Below, piece by piece: positions 1 through 8,846 of a stretch of 64,000 nt of DNA. A program made the position numbers and the translations under genes. Origin of the DNA: Rhodoferax sp. (lineage in GTDB: Bacteria > Pseudomonadota > Gammaproteobacteria > Burkholderiales > Burkholderiaceae_C); assembly GCA_024235935.1 (NCBI GenBank), contig JACKLL010000005.1:183410-247409 (forward strand), read 5' to 3'. Each line of letters starts with the position of its first letter. Position 1 is the first letter of the stretch. The notes below the pieces were generated by a model. The model made no database searches. It saw only the letters and a program-made list of their open reading frames with translations, and was not told where the DNA came from.

Positions 1-401
1 TGGGTGGCAAAGGTGATCTGTGCCAGTCCCGCACGCCGCGCGGCTTCCATGACGGTGATGACCGCCTGGTGCTTGGCGCTGGCGTCCGCCTGGATGATGA
101 CGACGGTGTCCTTGCCGGATTTGGCGGCCGCGAGCATGGCGTTGGCCAGCAGGTCGGGACTGCGCCCGCCCAGCGGCGCCGCGTTGACGGAATAGTCGCC
201 ATCGCTGCTCACGCTTACGAGCAGTTCCTTGGGATAGTCGCGCTGTGTCTCGGTGTCCGCGACCGGCAGCCGCAGCTGGATTTCGGTGAACTTGCTGTAG
301 GTGGTGGTGAGCATCAGGAAGATCAGCACCACCAGCAGGATGTCGATGAACGGGATCAGGTTGATCTCAGGTTCGTCACGGGAGGCGGTGCGGAAGTTCA
401 T
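1..401 (-). CDS. exbD: ExbD/TolR family biopolymer transport protein, 3' end cut by window edge
   Basis: This is the proton-channel partner of ExbB in the inner membrane, which energises TonB-dependent uptake or a Tol-like process. The visible part has a short cytoplasmic start and one membrane segment with the ExbD hallmark NLIPFIDILLVVLIFLMLTT, including the proton-relay Asp. A periplasmic domain follows, with the typical end VIIQADASAKHQAVITVMEAARRAG. The ATG (399-401) overlaps the exbB stop by four bases, so the two are translationally coupled. In Burkholderiales this pair often precedes lpxK and kdsB, which would lie beyond the left edge. The stop codon is not in the window. Confidence 0.93.
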   Translation of the reverse strand, partial: MNFRTASRDEPEINLIPFIDILLVVLIFLMLTTTYSKFTEIQLRLPVADTETQRDYPKELLVSVSSDGDYSVNAAPLGGRSPDLLANAMLAAAKSGKDTVVIIQADASAKHQAVITVMEAARRAGLAQITFAT

Positions 402-1033
402 GGGCCCTTGCGCAGGTTGTTGAGATGCCGCGCCAGGCGGTCGGCGGACAGTTCGAGCGTCAGCAGATAGGCGTCGACCGTGGCCCGGAAGTAGCGCCAG
501 AAGATCAGGGCCGGAATCGCGATGATCAGCCCGAACGCGGTGTTGTAGAGTGCCACCGAGATGCCGTGCGCCAGCTGTGCCGGGTTGCCGCCGGGTGCTC
601 CGGTGGAGGGGCCTTGCGAGCCGAAGATTTCGATCATGCCCACCACGGTGCCGAACAGGCCCATCAGCGGTGCGGCCGATGCAATCGTGGCCAGCGCGCT
701 CAGGTAGCGCTCGAGCCGGTGCGCCACCAGGCGGCCTGAGCCCTCCATCGTGGCGCGAAGCTCGGCTTCGGTCAGCCGTGGGTTCGCGTGGACCGCCTTG
801 AATCCGCTGGCAAGCACCTCGCCCAGCGCTGAATTGCGCTCGAGCTGGGCCACCATGTCGGGTGGCGGGACGGCGTTGCGCGAGACCGTCAGTACCTCTT
901 CAAGCAACCGGGGAGGGGCCACCTTGGCGGTCTTGAGACTGATGAAACGCTCGATGATCAGGGCCAGCGCCAGAATGGAGCTTGCAACCAACGGCCAGAT
1001 CGGCCAACCTGCGGCTTGTATGATGGAAAACAA
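398..1033 (-). CDS. exbB: ExbB/TolQ/MotA family proton channel protein
   Basis: A 211-residue inner-membrane subunit that forms a proton-conducting channel with ExbD. Three membrane segments are visible: about residues 8-26, 105-130 (the signature region ASAAPLMGLFGTVVGMIEIF) and 155-180. The usual cytoplasmic loop lies between the first two. The start is a TTG at 1031-1033; no ATG exists in frame nearby, and a GGGG stretch lies just upstream. It overlaps exbD by four bases. It is divergent from xseA across a gap of about 465 bp. ExbB is preferred over TolQ because no tolA, tolB or pal is visible, but the two families are hard to separate by eye. Confidence 0.92.
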   Translation of the reverse strand: MFSIIQAAGWPIWPLVASSILALALIIERFISLKTAKVAPPRLLEEVLTVSRNAVPPPDMVAQLERNSALGEVLASGFKAVHANPRLTEAELRATMEGSGRLVAHRLERYLSALATIASAAPLMGLFGTVVGMIEIFGSQGPSTGAPGGNPAQLAHGISVALYNTAFGLIIAIPALIFWRYFRATVDAYLLTLELSADRLARHLNNLRKGP

Positions 1034-1498
1034 GAATGAACCCCATGCGGATGGAAAGCCGGTTGATTATGGCCCACGTGCCGAAAGCTGCGGTTTCGGG
1101 TGGATGCGACCGAGGCTGACGCAGGCCTGCGCGTCACCCACAGAACATGTGGATAACTTTGTGCAAAAGCCGGCTGGAAACGCGCCCGAGCCTGCGTTGA
1201 TGCGGCATTGGCTTGGGGTGATGAGAAAAACAGCAGTGAAAATTCTAATGAAATCAATAACTTGCTGCGTGAATGCGGGCGATCGGCGGGGGCGACGGCG
1301 GGTCGTGGCCTGCGCGGTCGAATTGTGGAGTAATCGCACGACCGCCGCGCGTGTGTCATGCCGAAAGGTGCGCGCATGGGCCGGCGCATCGCGGGTGGCG
1401 CGCGGCCCGTCCGTCGCTTGGCGCAGCGCGCGTTGTGCGGTATCTGGCGGGCCAATCGCCATGGGCCGCCATCGGGTGCAACTGCAGGAGCCCTTGCC
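1034..1498. other. Divergent exbB/xseA intergenic region with one DnaA-box match
   Basis: A 465-base gap between divergent exbB and xseA. I see no convincing gene in it. It contains a perfect DnaA-box complement, TGTGGATAA, at 1148-1156. Around 1220-1262 is an A/T-richer stretch that could hold promoters. A single DnaA box does not make an origin, and no gene typical of an origin is nearby. Confidence 0.4.
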
Positions 1499-2803
1499 AT
1501 GAGCACGCCGCAGGCCATGCCTCGCATCTGGGCCGTCGCCGACCTGTGCCAGGCCGTGGCGGATGCGCTGGACGCGCGCTTCAATCCGGTGTCCGTGCGC
1601 GGCGAGATCTCCAGTTTCGTGCGTGCCGCCAGCGGGCATTGCTATTTCACGCTCAAGGACAGCTCGGGTCAGATCCGGTGTGCCATGTTCAAGCGGTCGG
1701 CGGGTCTGCTGGACTTCCCCGTGCGGGACGGCGACCTGGTCGAAGTGCGTGGCCGCCTGGGCGTGTATGCGCAGCGCGGTGACCTGCAACTGGTGGTCGA
1801 GTCCATGCGGCAGGCAGGTGCCGGCGCCCTGTTCGAGGAGTTTCTGCGGCTCAAGGCCCGTTTGCAGGCGGAAGGCCTGTTCGATACCGGGCGCAAGCGC
1901 GAACTGCCTTTGATGCCGCGCGCCATTGGCCTGGTCACCTCGCTGGGTGCCGCGGCGCTGCACGATGTGGTGACCGCGCTGCAGCGTCGGGTGCCGCATA
2001 TCCCGCTGCTGCTGGCGCCAGCGCCGGTGCAGGGGGCCGGGGCACCCGCATTGTTGGCGCAGGCGCTGGAGGCGCTGTATGCGATGGCCGATGCAGACCC
2101 GAAGGGTGGCGCGCCCGCACCGGCGGGGCCGGATGTCATCCTGCTGGTGCGCGGCGGAGGGTCGATCGAAGATTTGCGCGCCTTCAACGATGAGGCGCTG
2201 GCCCGCGTGATCGCGCGCAGCCCGGTGCCCATTGTCTGTGGTGTGGGACACGAGACCGATTTCACGATTGCCGACTTCGTCGCGGACCTGCGTGCTCCAA
2301 CCCCGACGGCCGCAGCCGAACTGGTGGCTCCGGCGCGCGAGGTCTGGCTGGGCGCGCTGGAGCTCATCGAGGGCCGCTTGCGCGACGCGGTCACCGATCG
2401 GCTCGACCGGGATGCCCAGCGCCTGGACGCTGCAGCCGCCCGTCTGGGTCGACCGTCGGGCCTGGCGTCGGCGCAGCGGGTGGGGCTGGTTTCGGCGGCC
2501 CGGCGCCAGCGTCTGGCGACGCGCGTGCTGCTGGCGAATCGACAGCAGGCGCTCGAGCAGTTGCAGGCGCGTTTGCTGGCAGGGCGGGGGCGAGGCATCG
2601 AGCGTTTGCACGAGCGGCTCGAGCGCTGCCGGCTGCGCCTGGGCCTGCTCGATCCGGCGCTGGTGCTGCAACGTGGCTACGCCTGGATCGCCGACACGCA
2701 GGGGCACACGATCACCCGCGCGGACCAGGTGCGTGCGGGCCAACCGCTGCGTGCAACACTGGCCCACGGCGCCATCGATTTGCGCGTGGACGCGCAAGCA
2801 TGA
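1499..2803 (+). CDS. xseA: Exodeoxyribonuclease VII large subunit
   Basis: Catalytic large subunit of exonuclease VII, which degrades single-stranded DNA to short oligonucleotides in the cytoplasm. The 434-residue protein has an N-terminal OB fold (about residues 10-110, containing VRGEISSFVRAASGHCYFTLKD). The catalytic block follows, with LLVRGGGSIEDLRAFNDE, the invariant GVGHETDFTIADFVAD and APTPTAAAELV. A helical C-terminal part completes it. I chose the ATG at 1499 because AGGAG lies nine bases upstream; the open frame extends further up but is unlike the family. The small subunit xseB is not in this window. It is followed by sodB in the same direction. Confidence 0.96.
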   Translation: MSTPQAMPRIWAVADLCQAVADALDARFNPVSVRGEISSFVRAASGHCYFTLKDSSGQIRCAMFKRSAGLLDFPVRDGDLVEVRGRLGVYAQRGDLQLVVESMRQAGAGALFEEFLRLKARLQAEGLFDTGRKRELPLMPRAIGLVTSLGAAALHDVVTALQRRVPHIPLLLAPAPVQGAGAPALLAQALEALYAMADADPKGGAPAPAGPDVILLVRGGGSIEDLRAFNDEALARVIARSPVPIVCGVGHETDFTIADFVADLRAPTPTAAAELVAPAREVWLGALELIEGRLRDAVTDRLDRDAQRLDAAAARLGRPSGLASAQRVGLVSAARRQRLATRVLLANRQQALEQLQARLLAGRGRGIERLHERLERCRLRLGLLDPALVLQRGYAWIADTQGHTITRADQVRAGQPLRATLAHGAIDLRVDAQA

Positions 2804-2842
2804 GCAAACTTCCTACAGGCAGGCATGCGCAAACTTCCTACA
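2804..2842 (+). repeat. Two direct copies of a 14-base motif between xseA and sodB
   Basis: The motif GCAAACTTCCTACA occurs at 2804-2817 and again at 2829-2842, a 25-base period, directly after the xseA stop and before sodB. The second copy runs into TACAAT (2839-2844), which could be a -10 element for sodB. The spacing puts both copies on nearly the same face of the helix relative to that -10. It may be a paired regulator site or a simple duplication. Confidence 0.6.
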
Positions 2843-2876
2843 ATCGCGTTTTTGCCAACCATCTGAAGAGGACACC

Positions 2877-3458
2877 ATGGAACATACCCTGCCAGCCCTG
2901 CCATATGCCATCGACGCCCTGGCGCCGCACTACTCGCGTGAAACCCTCGAGTTCCACCACGGCAAGCACCACAACGCCTATGTCGTGAACCTCAACAACC
3001 TGCAAAAAGGGACCGAGTTCGAATCGATGGCGCTCGAGGACATCATCAAGAAGTCCAGCGGCGGCATCTACAACAACTCGGCCCAGATATGGAATCACAC
3101 CTTCTTCTGGAACTGCATGAAGCCTGCTGGCGGCGGTGAGCCTTCCGGCGCGCTGGCCGCGGCCATCAATGCCAAGTGGGGCAGCTATGCTGCGTTCAAG
3201 GAGGCTTTCGTCAAGTCGGCTGTCGGCAATTTCGGCTCCGGTTGGACCTGGCTGGTCAAGAAGGCCGACGGTTCGGTGGACATCGTCAACATGGGTGCTG
3301 CTGGCACGCCGCTGACCACGGCCGACAAGCCGCTGCTGACCGTCGACGTGTGGGAGCACGCGTATTACATCGACTACCGCAATGCCCGTCCCAAGTTCGT
3401 CGAGACCTTCCTCGACAAGCTGGTGAACTGGGAGTTTGCCCAGGCCAATTTCGGCTGA
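2877..3458 (+). CDS. sodB: Superoxide dismutase [Fe]
   Basis: Cytoplasmic iron superoxide dismutase converting superoxide to hydrogen peroxide and oxygen; 193 residues, the normal length. Metal ligands are visible in the usual places: His in LEFHHGKHH, His in NHTFFWNCM, and Asp and His in DVWEHAYYIDYRN. The GSGWTWLV and AAGTPLT blocks favour the iron type over manganese. The ATG at 2877 has GAAGAGG just upstream; the frame is open much further upstream through xseA, but that part is a shadow. It ends at a strong terminator. Confidence 0.97.
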   Translation: MEHTLPALPYAIDALAPHYSRETLEFHHGKHHNAYVVNLNNLQKGTEFESMALEDIIKKSSGGIYNNSAQIWNHTFFWNCMKPAGGGEPSGALAAAINAKWGSYAAFKEAFVKSAVGNFGSGWTWLVKKADGSVDIVNMGAAGTPLTTADKPLLTVDVWEHAYYIDYRNARPKFVETFLDKLVNWEFAQANFG

Positions 3459-3481
3459 TCCCGCGCAAGCGCGATGGAATC

Positions 3482-3514
3482 AAAGGCCGGCCTTACGCCG
3501 GCCTTTTTGCTTTT
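3482..3514 (+). terminator. Rho-independent terminator after sodB
   Basis: Perfect ten-base stem AAAGGCCGGC (3482-3491) / GCCGGCCTTT (3497-3506) with a five-base loop, followed by a T-rich tail. It lies 24 bases after the sodB stop. Confidence 0.93.
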
Positions 3515-3587
3515 CCGGTCCCTGAAGGGGGCTGAGCCACCAGATGCCACCGGGGAAGCCTTGGCTGGCGATGGCCGCGGGGCGCCC

Positions 3588-4043
3588 TCAGCGGGTGGCT
3601 TCGAAGGGTTTGCCGGTCAGCCGGAAACCGGCCTTGATCGCCCGCTTGGCGAACCAGCCCTGGTTCATCTCCAGCACGAAACGCACCGGTTTGACGGAGC
3701 AGTGCGAGTCGGTGGTCTGCGGTTTCATGTCGACCAGATTGACGATGGTGCCGTCATCGGCGACGAATGCGGCGGTCAGCGGGAGAAGTGTATTCTTCAT
3801 CCAGAAGCACTGCTGGGCGGGTTCCTCGAACACGAACAACATGCCTTCGTGCTGCGGCATCTCTGCGCGGTGCATCAGCCCGATCTGGCGCTGGTCCGGG
3901 GTCAGGGCCACTTGGGCATCGATACGGTACATGCCCGCGCCAAGCGCGACGCGGGGCAGGTCGCGCTGCGCCTGGTCCTGGGCAAGGGCCCAACTGCTGG
4001 TGAATGTGATCAGGCAGAACGAGAACAGTCGCAGGAATTTCAT
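3588..4043 (-). CDS. DUF192 family exported protein
   Basis: A 151-residue secreted protein of unknown function. It opens with a clear signal peptide (KFLRLFSFCLITFTSSWALA, cleavage near residue 22). The DUF192 core follows, with the diagnostic RQIGLMHRAEMPQHEGMLFVF, CFWMKNTLLPLTAAFV and VLEMNQGWFAKRAIKAG. DUF192 proteins form small beta-rich domains, usually periplasmic, with no agreed biochemical role. In Burkholderiales it commonly sits beside icd and clpS-clpA, as here. It is convergent with sodB. Confidence 0.9.
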   Translation of the reverse strand: MKFLRLFSFCLITFTSSWALAQDQAQRDLPRVALGAGMYRIDAQVALTPDQRQIGLMHRAEMPQHEGMLFVFEEPAQQCFWMKNTLLPLTAAFVADDGTIVNLVDMKPQTTDSHCSVKPVRFVLEMNQGWFAKRAIKAGFRLTGKPFEATR

Positions 4044-4067
4044 GTGCGGATTGTGGCGGACAAAACG

Positions 4068-4094
4068 CGAAATGCCCGCATTGCGGGCATTTCG
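4068..4094 (-). terminator. Perfect 12-base hairpin after the Lys/Ala-rich gene
   Basis: Stem CGAAATGCCCGC (4068-4079) and GCGGGCATTTCG (4083-4094) with a three-base loop, 37 bases beyond the stop of the minus-strand gene at 4132. The T-tract on the minus strand is short (GTTTTG), so this may be an attenuated or Rho-assisted terminator, or just an mRNA 3' end stabiliser. Confidence 0.75.
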
Positions 4095-4131
4095 GATTCA
4101 GCGGGCCTGTAGAGGCCCGACCGAACGGCTA

Positions 4132-4461
4132 TCAGGCTTTGGGAGCTGCAGGAGCAGCTTCTTCCTTCTTCATCTCCTTCTTGGCAGCCTTCTCCTTCTT
4201 GGCCATTTTCTTCTCTTCGGCCTTGGCCTTCTTGGCGGCGGCTTTCTCTTCCTTCAGCTTGGCTGCATCAGCCTTGGCATCCTTCTTCTCTTCCATCTTG
4301 GCAGGAGCGGCGGCAACCACGGGGGCAGGAGCAGCGGCCGGAGCAGCAGCAGCGGCCGGAGCGGCAGTAGCGGCGGGCGCAGCAGCAGGCTTGGCCGGGG
4401 TCTGGGCAAAAGCGCCAACGGCGAACAGGCTGGCGATCAGGGTGGCGAGGATCTTGTTCAT
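4132..4461 (-). CDS. Small exported Ala/Lys-rich low-complexity protein
   Basis: A 109-residue protein with a clean signal peptide (NKILATLIASLFAVGAFA, cleavage before QTPAKP). An Ala/Pro-rich stretch follows (about residues 20-53), then a strongly charged Lys/Glu/Ala segment that should form a long helix. It ends APAAPKA. The composition resembles histone-H1-like or PHA-granule-linker proteins, but the signal peptide points to the periplasm. No enzymatic motif is visible. It is transcribed away from icd, so the 212-base gap at 4462-4673 is a divergent promoter region. Confidence 0.8.
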   Translation of the reverse strand: MNKILATLIASLFAVGAFAQTPAKPAAAPAATAAPAAAAAPAAAPAPVVAAAPAKMEEKKDAKADAAKLKEEKAAAKKAKAEEKKMAKKEKAAKKEMKKEEAAPAAPKA

Positions 4462-4673
4462 GGTGAACTTTCTTGAGATTAAGTGGGTCGGTTTGTTTTC
4501 TTCCCCTGCGGGAAGCTCTCCTGTAACGGGCCCTCGTCTCCCACGGTTGACAGACTCCTGAAAATATTTGGGACTAGAATTCCAGCAAGTTCTGGGAGTA
4601 CGGTGCCGTGCGGCACGACAACTGCTCTGTCTATGGCGCCGGCCGCCCCGTTTAACCGAGACCTCATTCCATC

Positions 4674-5927
4674 ATGTACCAGCACATCAAGGTTCCTGCT
4701 TCCGGTTCGAAGATCACGGTCAACCCGGACATGTCTCTGAATGTCCCGGACGAGCCGATCATTCCGTACATCGAGGGTGACGGAACCGGCATGGACATCA
4801 CGCCGGTGATGCTCAAGGTGGTGGATGCCGCCGTTGCCAAGGCCTATGGCGGCAAGAAGAAGATCCACTGGATGGAGGTCTATGCCGGTGAGAAGGCCAC
4901 CCGAATCTACGGGCCGGACGTCTGGCTTCCGACGGAGACGCTTGACGCGGTCAAGGACTATGTCGTCTCCATCAAGGGCCCCTTGACGACGCCGGTCGGG
5001 GGCGGTATCCGATCGCTGAACGTCGCATTGCGCCAGGAGCTCGATCTGTATGTCTGCCTTCGCCCGATCCAGTATTTCAAGGGCGTGCCTTCACCCGTCA
5101 AGGAGCCGCACAAGACCAACATGGTGATCTTCCGCGAGAACTCGGAAGACATCTATGCCGGCATCGAGTTCGAGGCCGAGTCGGACAAGGCGAAGAAGCT
5201 GATCAAGTTCCTGCAGGACGAACTGGGTGTCAGGAAGATCCGCTTTCCGGACACCTCGGGTATCGGCCTCAAGCCGGTGTCGCGCGAAGGCACCGAGCGC
5301 CTGGTGCGCAAGGCGATCCAGTATGCGATCGACAACAACAAGCCCAGTGTCACGATCGTGCACAAGGGCAACATCATGAAGTTCACCGAGGGCGCCTTCC
5401 GCGACTGGGCTTACGGTCTGGCCCAGAAGGAGTTCGGCGCCGAACTGATCGATGGAGGCCCCTGGAGCCGGGTCAGGAATCCGAAGACCGGAAAGGACAT
5501 CGTCATCAAGGACGTCATCGCCGACGCCTTCCTGCAGCAGATCCTGCTGCGTCCGGCCGAATACAGCGTGATCGCCACGCTGAACCTCAATGGCGACTAT
5601 GTGTCGGACGCGCTGGCCGCCCAGGTCGGCGGCATCGGCATCGCCCCGGGCGCCAACCTGAGCGACACGATCGCGATGTTCGAGGCCACCCACGGCACGG
5701 CGCCGAAATATGCAGGCAAGGACTACGTGAACCCGGGTTCCGAGATCCTGTCGGCAGAGATGATGCTGCGCCACATGGGCTGGACGGCGGCTGCCGACCT
5801 GATCATCAGTTCCATGGAGAAGTCGATCGCCAGCAAGAAGGTCACCTATGACTTTGCCCGCCTGATGGACGGTGCCACCCAGGTGAGCTGCTCCGGCTTC
5901 GGCCAGGTGATGATCGACCACATGTGA
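4674..5927 (+). CDS. icd: NADP-dependent isocitrate dehydrogenase
   Basis: TCA-cycle enzyme that oxidatively decarboxylates isocitrate to 2-oxoglutarate in the cytoplasm; 417 residues, full length. The E. coli-type family is shown by IEGDGTGMDI, RSLNVALRQELDLYVCLRP (isocitrate-binding loop with the serine that AceK phosphorylates in enteric bacteria) and FRENSEDIYAGIEFE. The NADP-selecting stretch HGTAPKYAGKDYVNPGS has the Lys-Tyr pair that marks NADP use. No strong ribosome-binding site is seen before the ATG at 4674, but the N-terminus MYQHIKVPASG matches the family. It ends at a terminator and is followed by clpS. Confidence 0.97.
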   Translation: MYQHIKVPASGSKITVNPDMSLNVPDEPIIPYIEGDGTGMDITPVMLKVVDAAVAKAYGGKKKIHWMEVYAGEKATRIYGPDVWLPTETLDAVKDYVVSIKGPLTTPVGGGIRSLNVALRQELDLYVCLRPIQYFKGVPSPVKEPHKTNMVIFRENSEDIYAGIEFEAESDKAKKLIKFLQDELGVRKIRFPDTSGIGLKPVSREGTERLVRKAIQYAIDNNKPSVTIVHKGNIMKFTEGAFRDWAYGLAQKEFGAELIDGGPWSRVRNPKTGKDIVIKDVIADAFLQQILLRPAEYSVIATLNLNGDYVSDALAAQVGGIGIAPGANLSDTIAMFEATHGTAPKYAGKDYVNPGSEILSAEMMLRHMGWTAAADLIISSMEKSIASKKVTYDFARLMDGATQVSCSGFGQVMIDHM

Positions 5928-5964
5928 TCCGCATGCCCTGTCCTGCCATCTCCAGGACGCCAAC

Positions 5965-6001
5965 AGCCGCCCCGGCCGCAAGGCCATCGGGCGGCTTTTT
6001 T
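5965..6001 (+). terminator. Rho-independent terminator after icd
   Basis: Stem AGCCGCCC (5965-5972) pairing with GGGCGGCT (5989-5996), with an internal GGCC/GGCC arm, followed by six T residues. Confidence 0.9.
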
Positions 6002-6084
6002 GTCAGGCGCTCTTGAATCCCGGGATGGTGGCTCCAATTCCTGTAAATCCGACGTTGCCGCCCGCGCGTCGATAGAATGATCCG

Positions 6085-6444
6085 ATGGCAACAAAGCAAC
6101 CTGCAAAACCTCCCGCACCCCCGGTCCAGTCACCCCGGACGGACGACGGTGACGCCCTGGTTGTCGAGCGTCAGACCCAGCAGGTCAAGCCGCCGCAGAT
6201 GTACCAGGTCGTCATGCTCAACGACGACTACACGCCGATGGAGTTTGTCGTCGTGATGATCCAGGAATTCTTCAGCAAGGACATGGAAACGGCCACGCAG
6301 ATCATGCTGAAGATCCACCTGGAAGGCCGTGGGGTCTGTGGGGTCTATTCGAAGGATGTGGCGGCGACCAAGGTCGACCAGGTGCTCGAAGCGGCACACA
6401 AGGCGGGGCATCCGCTGCAATGTGTCAGCGAGCCGGTCGACTGA
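6085..6444 (+). CDS. clpS: ATP-dependent Clp protease adaptor ClpS
   Basis: Adaptor that delivers N-end-rule substrates to ClpA for ClpAP proteolysis. The 119-residue protein has a disordered Pro-rich start. The ClpS core then holds YQVVMLNDDYTPMEFVV (N-degron pocket Asn-Asp), the helix MIQEFFSKDMETATQIMLKIHLEG and GVCGVYSKDVAATKV. It lies 93 bases upstream of clpA in the usual clpS-clpA order. Confidence 0.96.
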   Translation: MATKQPAKPPAPPVQSPRTDDGDALVVERQTQQVKPPQMYQVVMLNDDYTPMEFVVVMIQEFFSKDMETATQIMLKIHLEGRGVCGVYSKDVAATKVDQVLEAAHKAGHPLQCVSEPVD

Positions 6445-6537
6445 GGATGCGAGGGTTTGTAAGTTTTAGACTGTGATCCGGTCGGGCATTCAAATCGGTT
6501 TAAAGTAAAGCATCAACGCAAGGCAAAAGGAATACAC

Positions 6538-8846
6538 ATGATTGCCCAGGAACTGGAAGTTAGCCTGCACATGGCGTTTGTCGAGGCGCGCCAGCAGCGG
6601 CACGAGTTCATCACGGTGGAGCATCTGTTGCTCGCGTTGCTGGACAATCCCAGTGCGGCCGAGGTGCTGCGCGCCTGCTCCGCCAACATCGACGATCTGC
6701 GCAAGTCGCTGTCGACCTTCATCAAGGACAACACGCCACAGGTTGCGGGAACCGACGACGTCGACACCCAGCCGACGCTGGGTTTCCAGCGCGTGATCCA
6801 GCGCGCCATCATGCACGTGCAGTCCACCGGTAGCGGCAAGAAGGAAGTGACCGGCGCCAATGTGCTGGTGGCCATCTTCGGCGAGAAGGATTCGCACGCC
6901 GTCTACTACCTGCACCAGCAGGGTGTCACCCGTCTGGATGTCGTGAATTTCATTGCGCACGGCATCAAGAAGTCCGACCCGCCGGAGCCGACCAAGTCCG
7001 GCGAAGGCCAGGCCGAGGCCGAAGAGGGTGGCGAGAAGTCCGAGAAGCAGTCGCCGCTGGAGCAATACACGCAGAACCTGAACCAGCTGGCCAAGGACGG
7101 CAAGATCGATCCGCTGATCGGCCGCGAGTACGAGGTCGAGCGGGTGATCCAGATCCTGTGCCGCCGGCGCAAGAACAATCCCTTGCTGGTCGGTGAGGCT
7201 GGCGTGGGCAAGACGGCCATTGCCGAGGGACTGGCCTGGCGCATCACGCAAAAGGACGTGCCGGAGATCCTGGCCGACTCGGTCGTGTATTCGCTTGACA
7301 TGGGCGCCTTTGCTGGCAGGCACCAAGTACCGCGGTGATTTCGAGCAGCGCCTCAGGGGTGTGCTCAAGTCGCTGAAGGACAAGCCCAACGGCATTCTGT
7401 TCATCGACGAGATCCATACGCTGATCGGCGCGGGGCCGCTTCGGGCGGTACGCTGGATGCGTCCAACCTGCTCAAGCCGGGCCTGAGCTCCGGGCAGCTC
7501 AAATGCATCGGCGCAACCACGTTCACCGAATACCGCGGCATCTTCGAGAAGGATGCGGCCTTGTCGCGTCGCTTCCAGAAGGTCGACGTGGTCGAGCCGA
7601 CGGTGGAGCAGACGGTGGAGATCCTGAAGGGCCTCAAGTCGCGCTTCGAAGAGCACCACAACGTCAAGTACGCGGTGGCGGCCTTGCAGGCGGCGGCCGA
7701 GCTCAGTGCCAAGTACATCAACGACCGGCACCTGCCGGACAAGGCCATCGACGTCATTGACGAAGCGGGTGCGGCACAGCGCATCCTGCCGGTGTCCAAG
7801 CGCAAGAAGACCATCAGCAAGAGCGAAGTCGAGGACATCGTGGCCAAGATCGCACGTATTCCGCCGGCCAACGTCTCCAACGACGACCGCGGCAAGCTCA
7901 AGACGCTGGAACGCGACCTCAAGAGCGTGGTGTTCGGTCAGGACAAGGCGCTGGACGTGCTGGCGTCGGCGGTCAAGATGGCGCGATCGGGGCTGGGTCG
8001 CGGCGACAAGCCGATCGGCTCCTTCCTGTTCAGCGGACCCACCGGTGTCGGCAAGACCGAGGCGGCCAAGCAACTGGCCTACATCATGGGCATCGACCTG
8101 ATCCGCTTCGACATGAGCGAGAGTACATGGAACGCCATGCGGTGAGCCGTCTGATCGGTGCGCCTCCGGGCTATGTCGGTTTCGACCAGGGCGGCCTGCT
8201 CACCGAGGCGGTTACGAAAAAGCCGCATTGCGTGCTGCTGCTCGACGAGATCGAGAAGGCACATCCGGACATCTTCAACGTGCTGCTGCAGGTCATGGAC
8301 CACGGGACGCTGACCGACAACAACGGGCGCAAGGCCGACTTCCGCAACGTCATCATTGTCATGACGACGAATGCCGGTGCCGAGGCCTTGAACAAGACGG
8401 TGATGGGCTTCACCAACAAGCATGATTCCGGCGACGAAATGGCCGACATCAAACGCCTGTTCACACCGGAGTTCCGCAACCGTCTGGATGCCACGGTCAG
8501 CTTCAAGGCGCTGGATGAGAACGTGATCCTGCGCGTGGTTGACAAGTTCCTGTTGCAGCTCGAGACGCAGCTGAGCGAGAAGAAGGTCGAGGTGACCTTC
8601 TCCGACAAGCTGCGCAAGCATCTGGCCAAGAAGGGCTTCGATCCGCTGATGGGCGCACGTCCGATGCAGCGCCTGATCCAGGACACGATTCGTCGTGCGC
8701 TGGCGGATGAGCTGTTGTTCGGCCGGCTGACGGAAGGCGGGCGACTCACGGTCGACCTGGACGACAAGGACGAGGTGACGCTGGACATCACGCCGCTGCC
8801 CAAGAAAGAGGGCAAGGCCAAGCCGGAAGAGGCGGCCGTCGGCTGA
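6538..8846 (+). pseudogene. clpA: clpA, ATP-dependent Clp protease ATPase subunit, frame broken three times (probable sequence errors)
   Basis: Hexameric AAA+ unfoldase that feeds substrates to ClpP. All domains are present in order: Clp N-domain (MIAQELEVSLHMAFVEARQQ), first Walker A GEAGVGKT, LFIDEIHTLIGAG, then second Walker A GPTGVGKT, LLLDEIEKAHPDIFNVLLQ and the C-terminal sensor region. The reading frame breaks near 7309-7312 (one extra T in GCCTTTGCTGG). It breaks again near 7433-7437 (one G missing in a G run) and near 8117-8121 (AG duplicated in GAGAGTACATG). Undoing these gives 2307 bases, 768 residues, normal for ClpA. There are no other lesions and codon conservation is intact, so I read it as an intact gene with consensus errors. 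The stop directly abuts the convergent DUF1499 stop. Confidence 0.9.

Noticed and set aside
1034..1498. Replication origin
   Set aside because: Only one DnaA box, and no dnaA, dnaN, parAB or gidA nearby.
2232..2876. N-terminal extension of sodB through xseA
   Set aside because: SodB family proteins begin at MEHTLPALPY and a ribosome-binding site sits right there.
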